Shown one piece after another: positions 58,283-64,000 of a stretch of DNA of 64,000 nt; the first letter of the stretch is position 1; every line of letters starts with the position of its first letter. The translations under genes and the position numbers were made by a program. Location of the stretch: NCBI GenBank assembly GCA_022565395.1, contig JAIUMV010000008.1, forward strand, positions 62,001 to 126,000. The letters are read 5' to 3'. This DNA comes from Marinobacter sp. GTDB taxonomy: Bacteria > Pseudomonadota > Gammaproteobacteria > Pseudomonadales > Oleiphilaceae. The notes below the pieces were generated by a model. The model did no database searches and had not been told where the DNA came from. It saw only the letters and a program-made list of their open reading frames with translations.

Positions 58283-58519
58283 ATGAGTACAGCCCAACTT
58301 GAAAGTATCACCAGTGCCGCCATGAGCCTGCCCGAACGTGAGCGGGCCAAGCTTGCACGTGATTTGGTTGCAAGTTTGGACGGGCCGGCAGATGCAAGTG
58401 TGACAGACGCTTGGGACGCTGAGATTTGCCGTAGAATCAATGAGATTGAATCTGGCAAGGCCGAGCTGTTGGATGCAGATGAAGTCATTGCACGCGCCAG
58501 GGCCCGGATAAGGAACTGA
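58283..58519 (+). CDS. Antitoxin, addiction module component family
   Basis: The protein has 78 residues from ATG 58283 (MSTAQLESITSAAMSLPERERAKLA). It matches the addiction-module component family (TIGR02574 type): LPERERAKLARDLVASLDG near the N-terminus, then DAWDAEICRRINEIESGKAELLDADEVIARARAR, a typical C-terminal tail. The toxin partner follows after 2 bp. A longer frame from 58235 is possible but the family normally begins at the shorter start. The upstream 58185-58282 stretch contains an AT-rich promoter-like area. Confidence 0.85.
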   Translation: MSTAQLESITSAAMSLPERERAKLARDLVASLDGPADASVTDAWDAEICRRINEIESGKAELLDADEVIARARARIRN

Positions 58520-58521
58520 CG

Positions 58522-58833
58522 TTGAAAGTAAAGGTTAGCAAGGAAGCTGCCGCAGAACTGATCGAAGCCGCAGCCTGGTATGAGTTCGAAGTCCCCGGCC
58601 TTGGAGATCAGCTGATTGAGGCATTTGAGCAAGCACTAACCAGGCTCAGCGAACCCCATGCTCCTCTCGTCCCTGTGACTGGCCAAGCTGCGAGACTGGG
58701 AGCGAAGCGACTGATTCTTAAACGGTTTCCTTTCTCCGTTATCACCGTCGCAAACAGTGACGTGATCACTGTTGTCGCGCTCGCCCACCATTCGAGAAAA
58801 CCCGGTTACTGGCGGGAGCGGACCTCCTCGTAA
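58522..58833 (+). CDS. RelE/ParE-family toxin
   Basis: The 103-residue protein starts at TTG 58522 with AAGGA upstream, 2 bp after the antitoxin stop. The sequence KVSKEAAAELIEAAAWYEFEVPGLGDQLIEAFEQALTRL, followed by RLILKRFPFSVITVANSDVITVVALAHHSRKPGYW, is the RelE/ParE superfamily plan, with the terminal AHHSRxPGYW found in members paired with this antitoxin type. Target (ribosome or gyrase) cannot be told from sequence. The convergent module downstream is a separate ParE-YefM pair. Confidence 0.87.
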   Translation: MKVKVSKEAAAELIEAAAWYEFEVPGLGDQLIEAFEQALTRLSEPHAPLVPVTGQAARLGAKRLILKRFPFSVITVANSDVITVVALAHHSRKPGYWRERTSS

Positions 58834-58920
58834 CAGCAGAATCCATGCGCTTGTCATCGTCTGCTTGTCTGAGTCAGAATGACGGGCCGCACGTATCGCG
58901 ACTCTGTCAACAGAGGCCCG

Positions 58921-59223
58921 CTACGCTTCGTCATCGCCGAGCTCTGACATCCGCAATAACTGACTACTGCGACGCACAGTCAGAATATCAATCTGATCTT
59001 TGGTGCTGTAAATAACCCGATACGTTCCGAACATCAGCTCCCTGATGCGGGGCGATCCCACTTCAGGCACCATTCGCCCGCTTTTGGGAAAGTCGGCTAA
59101 CCGCTCTACCGCGGCAAATAAATCTTCCACCCACCGTATCGCAACATCTGGGTTATCTTCTGCTATATACCGAGCTGTATCCTCCACACGCTCAAGCGCA
59201 AGGGGGGACCAAACAATCTTCAT
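58921..59223 (-). CDS. parE: ParE-type toxin
   Basis: The 100-residue ParE-family toxin reads KIVWSPLALERVEDTARYIAEDNPDVAIRWVEDLFAAVERLADFPKSGRMVPE, then RELMFGTYRVIYSTKDQIDILTVRRSSQLL. This is the standard ParE arrangement with the C-terminal VRRSSQLL segment. Its start overlaps the antitoxin stop by 4 bp (ATGA). The stop is 87 bp from the end of the convergent RelE/ParE toxin gene. The symbol is by family likeness; gyrase as target is established for ParE relatives, not shown here. Confidence 0.85.
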   Translation of the reverse strand: MKIVWSPLALERVEDTARYIAEDNPDVAIRWVEDLFAAVERLADFPKSGRMVPEVGSPRIRELMFGTYRVIYSTKDQIDILTVRRSSQLLRMSELGDDEA

Positions 59224-59501
59224 GGAGCCAGTCTGCCCAAAACCCGACTTTTCGCGTCTTCATGCGCAATACCATCCCCGGAGGCTATCTGTTCTTCCGC
59301 CTTGTAAACTTCTTCCAGCACTTCAAGACGCTCTTGCATCCTCTCGTACTCGTGAACATCCACCAATACGGCAACGCCGCGGCCTCTCTGCGTCAGCACC
59401 ATAGGACGACGGGTTTCATGGATCTGCTTTACAAATGTTGCTACGCCTGCCCGGAATTCGGACAGGGGGCGGATATCTTCATCGACACGAACCCTGGACA
59501 T
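59220..59501 (-). CDS. Phd/YefM-type antitoxin
   Basis: The protein has 93 residues from ATG 59501 (MSRVRVDEDIRPLSEFRAGV), with GAGG seven bases upstream; a GTG at 59510 is less likely. The motif DIRPLSEFRAGVATFVKQIHETRRPMVLTQRGRGVAVLVDVHEYERM is the classic Phd/YefM DNA-binding dimer domain. The C-terminal tail (VYKAEEQIASGDGIAHEDAK) should cover the toxin. A 28-bp palindrome with a central TGTACA lies just upstream and is the likely autorepression operator. Confidence 0.9.
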   Translation of the reverse strand: MSRVRVDEDIRPLSEFRAGVATFVKQIHETRRPMVLTQRGRGVAVLVDVHEYERMQERLEVLEEVYKAEEQIASGDGIAHEDAKSRVLGRLAP

Positions 59502-59514
59502 GGGAATCACCTCT

Positions 59515-59542
59515 GTACGCTTTAGTGTACATTAAAGAGTAC
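59515..59542 (-). promoter_or_regulatory. YefM-type operator palindrome
   Basis: Nearly symmetrical halves run from GTACGCTTTAGTGT (59515-59528) to ACATTAAAGAGTAC (59529-59542). The centre TGTACA (59526-59531) is the core reported for YefM-YoeB operators in E. coli. It lies 14 bp upstream of the antitoxin start, the expected position for autorepression. Confidence 0.8.
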
Positions 59543-59570
59543 GATATCTCGCAAGGGCAGACAAGATGCC

Positions 59571-59999
59571 TTAGGAACGAAAGCGCGACCGAAAACGCTC
59601 CGGCATGGGCACGACCTTCTTGGCGTTGTAGTTAAAGAACACAAAGCCGTACTTGGCCAGCGCTACTGGTTGGCCGCTGGCGGCTTTGGTGACGCGGAAG
59701 ACGAAGTCGCCGCCGTATTTGTTGAAGTCCATCAGCCCCACCTCAAAACGCAGCACTTCCGGGAAGAAAGATTCCGCCTGATACATGGTGGCCAGGTCGG
59801 TGACGATGATGCCGTTGCCGTCCCGGTCGGCTTCCTGGATGCCGTGGCTGACCAGGAACTGGGCGCGGGCCTCAGACAACATGGAGATCAGGGCGTCATT
59901 ACCCAGGTGGTTGGCACCGTTGATGTCGGTGATACGTACGGGCATTTCGGTGGCGAATAGAAACGCCTCATCAGGAAAACTCAGGGTGACACGGGCCAT
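59571..59999 (-). CDS. Hotdog-fold acyl-CoA thioesterase
   Basis: The protein has 142 residues from ATG 59999 (MARVTLSFPDEAFLF); longer starts at 60122 or 60059 are possible. The sequence shows the 4HBT-type hotdog pattern: TEMPVRITDINGANHLGNDALISMLSEARAQFL, where DINGANHLGN replaces the usual D-x-N-xH-x-N of thioesterases. FEVGLMDFNKYGGDFVFRVTKAASGQPVALAKYGFVFFNY follows. It likely hydrolyses acyl-CoA. It diverges from the NUDIX-metallo-hydrolase fusion, which is itself a CoA-directed type, with 117 bp between starts. Confidence 0.85.
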   Translation of the reverse strand: MARVTLSFPDEAFLFATEMPVRITDINGANHLGNDALISMLSEARAQFLVSHGIQEADRDGNGIIVTDLATMYQAESFFPEVLRFEVGLMDFNKYGGDFVFRVTKAASGQPVALAKYGFVFFNYNAKKVVPMPERFRSRFRS

Positions 60000-60116
60000 T
60001 TGCTTGTCCACTTGGGCTGGAGAAGGCTGTATCTTAGCGGTTGGCGGTGCCCGGCGCATCCAGTAGGCAGCTGGTGTGTTTTTGGGTATGGTGGAAAATA
60101 AAAACCGAGGTAACCC

Positions 60117-61754
60117 ATGCAAATCCGCCCCGCCGCCACCCTGGCCCTGGTTCGTGACAGTGACCGGGGGCCGGAGATTCTGTTGTTACAGCGCAGCCAT
60201 GATGCTGTCTTTCTCCCCGGCTTTTATGTGTACCCCGGCGGTGCGGTGGATGATGCCGACCATACCCTGGAGCCCCATATTGCCGGGCCCAGTGATGCTG
60301 ACATCAGCCGATTGATGAACCTGCCTGAGGGTGGTTACAGCTATATCGCTGCCGCCATACGGGAGTGTTTTGAGGAAGCGGGGCTGTTGCTGGCAGCCAC
60401 CGACGATGGCGGCTGGCCGGATCTGGCGGAAACCGAGCTGCTGCAATGGCGTGAGGGCCTGACCAGCGGCGAGCGGTCGCTGGCGGAGCTGTGCCGGGCC
60501 CACAATCTGCGTTTACCGCTGCATCAGGTGGCCTATCTGGACCACTGGATCACGCCCCCAGGCCCGCCCCGGCGCTTTGACACCCGCTTTTTTATCGCCG
60601 AGGCGCCCGCCGGTATGCAGGTACGCCACGACGGTGCCGAGATTATTGACCATATCTGGCTGACACCGACACAGGCGCTGGCGGACCATGCCGAGGGCCG
60701 CCGCCTGTTCGGCACCCCCACCCTGCATACCCTGCGCCTGCTGCAAGGGTTTGCGTCCGTCGCGGCCATCATGGCCCATGTCAGGCAGAACCCACCGGAG
60801 CCCTTTCCTTACGAGCCCTGGCCCGCCCTCAAGGATGGCCGCCAGATCACGCTGAAACCCGGTGAACCTGCCTACGCCGAAGCGCGGCTGCTGGACCCGC
60901 AAGGCCAGGGTGGCAGCGCCGCCGTGATTGCGCCTGGCCAGCCGGTCACTCTGGCGCCAGGGGTGGTGCGCCTAACGGCCCCCAACCCCGGCGTCATGAC
61001 CGGGCCTGGCACCAACTGCTATTTGCTCGGCAGTGGTGATGACCTGACCCTGATTGACCCTGGCCCGGCCATCGACAGTCATATCGCCAGGCTGCTGGAA
61101 CACAGCGGCGGACGCATCAAGCGCATTCTGGTGACCCACACCCACCGGGATCATTCCCCTGCCGCCGCGCCCCTCAAGGCCGCCACCGGCGCTGAGTTGC
61201 TGGGTTTTGCGGTGCCTGATGACGGTTTTCAGGACACCAGCTTCACCCCCGACCGGTTGCTGCTGGACAACGAGATGCTGGAAACCGGCGCTGGCCCGCT
61301 GCAGGTGCTGCACACGCCGGGCCATGCCTCCAACCACGCCTGTTTCCTGTTACCGTCACTACAGATGCTGTTTGCCGGTGATCACATCATGCAGGGCTCA
61401 ACGGTGGTCATTAATCCACCCGATGGGGATATGAAGGCTTATCTGCACTCCCTGCACCGGCTGAGCTTGCTGGACCTGCGCTGGATTGCGCCGGCTCATG
61501 GTTTTGTGATGGGGTTGCCGCTGGCCATGATCGACTACCTGATCACTCACCGTATGGCACGGGAGTTCAGGGTGGTGGAGGCCCTCAAAGCCCTCGGCCC
61601 CGCCGATATCCCGACCCTCACCAGCCAGGCCTACAGCGATACCCCCAAGGCTCTCCATGGCCTGGCGGCCCGGTCACTGCTGGCGCACCTGCTGAAACTT
61701 GAACAGGAAAACCATGCCCGCTGTGAGGACAACCGCTGGCGCTGGGTTCCTTAA
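60117..61754 (+). CDS. Fusion of a NUDIX hydrolase and a metallo-beta-lactamase-fold hydrolase
   Basis: The 545-residue protein carries two enzyme domains. Residues 1 to about 240 form a NUDIX domain with an interrupted box: PGGAVDDAD, an insertion of about 30 residues, then AAAIRECFEEAGLLL, as in animal NUDT19 and related CoA diphosphatases. Residues about 270 to 545 form a metallo-beta-lactamase fold with THTHRDHSPA (HxHxDH), HTPGHASNHACF and FAGDHIM, close to LACTB2-type hydrolases. The two domains are joined by a short Pro/Gly-rich linker. A role in breaking down acyl-CoA or nucleotide by-products is inferred from the domain types and neighbouring acyl-CoA genes. Confidence 0.9.
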   Translation: MQIRPAATLALVRDSDRGPEILLLQRSHDAVFLPGFYVYPGGAVDDADHTLEPHIAGPSDADISRLMNLPEGGYSYIAAAIRECFEEAGLLLAATDDGGWPDLAETELLQWREGLTSGERSLAELCRAHNLRLPLHQVAYLDHWITPPGPPRRFDTRFFIAEAPAGMQVRHDGAEIIDHIWLTPTQALADHAEGRRLFGTPTLHTLRLLQGFASVAAIMAHVRQNPPEPFPYEPWPALKDGRQITLKPGEPAYAEARLLDPQGQGGSAAVIAPGQPVTLAPGVVRLTAPNPGVMTGPGTNCYLLGSGDDLTLIDPGPAIDSHIARLLEHSGGRIKRILVTHTHRDHSPAAAPLKAATGAELLGFAVPDDGFQDTSFTPDRLLLDNEMLETGAGPLQVLHTPGHASNHACFLLPSLQMLFAGDHIMQGSTVVINPPDGDMKAYLHSLHRLSLLDLRWIAPAHGFVMGLPLAMIDYLITHRMAREFRVVEALKALGPADIPTLTSQAYSDTPKALHGLAARSLLAHLLKLEQENHARCEDNRWRWVP

Positions 61755-61836
61755 ACATCGTACAGAGTCATTTAGACTGTCATACAGGTTGGGTATGCTA
61801 GCCGATTAAGGCTGCACTTCCGCAACATACCGAACC

Positions 61837-63111
61837 ATGATGACGATGAAACACAGTTCCACCGCCCTCCTGCTACTGACGTGCCTCGTGATGGGCACCG
61901 GTCAGGCGGAGCCGGTGGTGGATGATGGTGCGCCCCGCTTCCCCACTCTACCCATGACCCTGACCACGGCGGAGACCAGCGATACCGCCAAACGATCACT
62001 GGCAGATGCATCACCCGAGGTGCTGGCGGATGAACTGGTGGGGCAGCTGCTGCAACCCGTGCCTGCGCCCCAGGCCGAGCCCCTGAGCCTGCTGGGGGCC
62101 ACCCTGGCACCCGGCGGCTTTATGCGCATTGACTGGTCACCGGATGTGGCCATTGCCGGCCTTAACCAACCAACCCCGGTGCTGGCGGTCAATGGCCGTG
62201 AACCCGGTCCCACCCTGTGCCTGACGGCGGCTATTCATGGTGACGAGCTCAATGGCATCGAGATTGTACGCCGGGTGGTGTATGACATTGACCCGGAGGA
62301 GCTGTCCGGTCGGGTGATTGGCGTGCCTATTGTGAATATCCAGGGCTTTGAACGGGGCTCCCGCTACCTGCCAGACCGCCGGGACCTGAATCGCAACTTC
62401 CCCGGCAGCCCGGACGGCAGTCTGGCGGCACGGCTGGCCTATTCCCTGTTTGAGAACATTATCCGCCACTGCGACATGCTGGTGGATATCCACACGGGTT
62501 CCCTGAACCGTACCAACCTGCCGCAGCTGCGGGCAGACCTGAACATTCCGGCGGTGGCCGCCTTCACCCGTGGTTTTGACAATATGACCGTCATCCACAG
62601 TACAGGCGGCGCTGGTATGTTGCGCACCGCCGCCGTGGACGCCGGTATTGTCGCCGTGACCATGGAGGCCGGCGAGTCCCTGCGCATTCAGCAGCGCTCC
62701 ATTGCTGATGGGGTGCACAGCATCCTGGCACTGATGGAAAATGAAGGTATGATTGCCCGGCTGATGGTGATGAGCAAACCGCGCCCGGTGTATGCCCAGT
62801 CGGCCTGGATACGGGTCAGCCGCGGCGGCATCCTGTTCAGCAAGGTGGAGCTGGGGGATGAGGTTCTTCAGGGCCAGCTGCTGGGGCATGTGGTTGACCC
62901 CATCACCAATGATCAGCACCCGGTAACCTCCACCCGGGATGGCCGCATCATTGGCATGGCCGTTGACCAGGTGGTGATGGCTGGCTTTGCCGCCTACCAC
63001 ATCGGCTTCCAGCCAGAAACCAATGAGCGGCCCAGCCAGCAGCCGTCCGCGGTGATTGAAACCTTCATCGCCCCCGATACGGTGGAGCAGGACGGCGATT
63101 ACCCGCTATAG
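61837..63111 (+). CDS. Exported succinylglutamate desuccinylase/aspartoacylase-family deacylase
   Basis: The 424-residue zinc-dependent M14-like deacylase has a signal peptide (about residues 1-24, LLLLTCLVMGTGQAEP), so it acts in the periplasm. Metal ligands are visible in CLTAAIHGDELNGIEIV (H and E) and LVDIHTGSLNRTNLP (second H), and the catalytic-type Glu in VTMEAGES. Arg residues in RDLNRNFPGS are typical. A C-terminal barrel-sandwich-like domain (GGILFSKVELGDEVLQGQLLG) follows, as in AstE-like proteins. The substrate is unknown. It begins 82 bp after the NUDIX fusion and is followed by fadE. Confidence 0.85.
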   Translation: MMTMKHSSTALLLLTCLVMGTGQAEPVVDDGAPRFPTLPMTLTTAETSDTAKRSLADASPEVLADELVGQLLQPVPAPQAEPLSLLGATLAPGGFMRIDWSPDVAIAGLNQPTPVLAVNGREPGPTLCLTAAIHGDELNGIEIVRRVVYDIDPEELSGRVIGVPIVNIQGFERGSRYLPDRRDLNRNFPGSPDGSLAARLAYSLFENIIRHCDMLVDIHTGSLNRTNLPQLRADLNIPAVAAFTRGFDNMTVIHSTGGAGMLRTAAVDAGIVAVTMEAGESLRIQQRSIADGVHSILALMENEGMIARLMVMSKPRPVYAQSAWIRVSRGGILFSKVELGDEVLQGQLLGHVVDPITNDQHPVTSTRDGRIIGMAVDQVVMAGFAAYHIGFQPETNERPSQQPSAVIETFIAPDTVEQDGDYPL

Positions 63112-63141
63112 TGATACTCTCGCCCCTGAAACGGAGGTCAC

Positions 63142-64000
63142 ATGATGAGCATCCTACTGTTCCTGCTCAGCGCACTGATACTGCTTTACCTGGGGATTGG
63201 CGGCACGGTGGCCATCGGCATACTGACCATCGCCACCCTTGCTGGCATGGTGTCCGATAGCGGTCATCTGCTCAGCGTTCTGCTGGGGGGCGCTTTGCTG
63301 GCCCTGGCCATCATCCTCATCAGCGCAGGCAAATTACGCCGCGACAGGATCAGCCGCCCCTTGCTGGACTGGGTTCGCACCCGCCTGCCGCAACTGTCCG
63401 AAACCGAATCCGAAGCACTGAAATCCGGCAGTGTGGACTGGGACGGGGAGCTCTTCTCCGGCCGGCCCGACTGGCCACGCCTGCTGAGCGCACCCCACGC
63501 AAAGCTGAGCGAAGAGGAACGTGCGTTCGTTGACGGCCCGACCGAAGCACTCTGCAGCATGGTGGACGACTGGTCCATTACCCATGAGCTGTTCGACCTG
63601 CCGGGTGAGGTCTGGGACTATATCCGTGAGCAGGGTTTCCTTGGGCTGGTGATTCCCCGGCAGTATGGCGGCAAAGGTTTCTCCCACACCGCCCATTCGG
63701 AAATCGTCATGAAGATTTCCACCCGCAGTGTGTCTACCGCAGTGACCGTGATGGTGCCCAACTCCCTCGGCCCCGCGGAACTGCTGATGCACTACGGCAC
63801 CGGCGCCCAGAAGGACTATTACCTGCCACGCCTTGCCAAAGGTGAGGAAATCCCCTGCTTTGCCCTGACCTCGCCCGTGGCAGGCTCAGACGCGGGCGCC
63901 ATTCCGGACAAGGGCATTGTCTGTAAAGGTACCTGGAACGGCGAAGAGGTGCTGGGCCTGCGGGTCACCTGGAATAAGCGCTATATCACCCTGGCACCCG
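63142..64000 (+). CDS. fadE: FadE-type acyl-CoA dehydrogenase (3' end outside window)
   Basis: The frame is open from ATG 63142, with GGAGG upstream, to the window end; 286 codons are visible and the remainder is cut off. Two N-terminal membrane helices (about residues 4-35 and 45-62) precede a soluble part containing DLPGEVWDYIREQGFLGLVIPRQYGGKGFSHTAHSEIVMKIST and FALTSPVAGSDAGAI, typical of the FadE branch. FadE catalyses the first step of fatty-acid beta-oxidation. Full length is expected near 815 residues. An ATG at 63145 is equivalent. Confidence 0.93.
   Translation, partial: MMSILLFLLSALILLYLGIGGTVAIGILTIATLAGMVSDSGHLLSVLLGGALLALAIILISAGKLRRDRISRPLLDWVRTRLPQLSETESEALKSGSVDWDGELFSGRPDWPRLLSAPHAKLSEEERAFVDGPTEALCSMVDDWSITHELFDLPGEVWDYIREQGFLGLVIPRQYGGKGFSHTAHSEIVMKISTRSVSTAVTVMVPNSLGPAELLMHYGTGAQKDYYLPRLAKGEEIPCFALTSPVAGSDAGAIPDKGIVCKGTWNGEEVLGLRVTWNKRYITLAP

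Noticed and set aside
1-64000. CRISPR arrays, insertion sequences, phage genes, tRNA or rRNA genes.
   Set aside because: No regularly spaced repeats, transposase or integrase motifs, or tRNA/rRNA-like sequences were found on reading both strands. A tRNAscan and Infernal run would settle small RNAs.

Overview
This window comes from a free-living Gram-negative gammaproteobacterium, probably a marine or brackish member of the Pseudomonadales/Oceanospirillales/Alcanivorax-Marinobacter range. The evidence is a moderately high GC content, a P. aeruginosa-type Pil-Chp chemosensory operon, a gammaproteobacterial LpoB/YcfL lipoprotein set, a seven-function Mrp Na+/H+ antiporter, several lipid and acyl-CoA enzymes, and an Anr/FNR-type nitrate transport locus. 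The species cannot be named from the sequence alone. No tRNA, rRNA, CRISPR array, transposase or phage gene was seen.

Layout. 1-12.9 kb: the Pil-Chp twitching-motility pathway (pilI partial, pilJ, pilK, chpA, chpB, chpC), with a 2617-residue ChpA. 13.0-15.1 kb: zur-znuC-znuB behind a Zur-box-like promoter. 15.1-16.7 kb: a membrane PAS protein and a tandem CDGSH iron-sulfur protein. 16.8-20.6 kb (minus strand): narK-usp-narK1 behind a perfect FNR/Anr box. 20.7-24.1 kb (minus strand): a MEST-like alpha/beta hydrolase, a patatin lipase and a dicarboxylate/amino-acid symporter. 24.2-27.4 kb: folE-folM facing folK, then a metallo-hydrolase and a CoA-binding protein. 27.5-31.6 kb: an HD-GYP protein, a GGDEF-EAL protein and a small zinc-ribbon membrane protein. 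31.6-35.3 kb: copper resistance (MerR-type regulator, CopA, a 36-residue membrane peptide, DUF411). 35.4-41.1 kb: DUF917, a PAS-GGDEF-EAL protein and RNase II.

41.1-48.7 kb is the most unusual part. It is an envelope lipoprotein region in two blocks, each preceded by the same roughly 175-bp terminator-plus-promoter sequence. Block 1 is a 499-residue lipoprotein plus an ankyrin lipoprotein. Block 2 is LpoB, a COG3014 lipoprotein, YcfL, an exported protein, and a PDZ/outer-membrane beta-barrel protein. A glycine-zipper domain of about 120 residues that I do not recognise occurs at the C-terminus of the block 1 lipoprotein and again at the N-terminus of the block 2 PDZ-barrel protein. This suggests the two blocks form one envelope system around the peptidoglycan synthase activator LpoB.

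48.7-52.3 kb: a PhaC-like hydrolase, a GMC alcohol dehydrogenase with a possibly SD-sequestering leader, and an SLT-type lipoprotein. 52.4-58.2 kb: a group-2 mrp operon with fused mrpAB. 58.2-59.5 kb: two toxin-antitoxin modules placed tail to tail. 59.6-64 kb: a thioesterase, a NUDIX-metallo-beta-lactamase fusion, an exported M14-type deacylase and the start of fadE.
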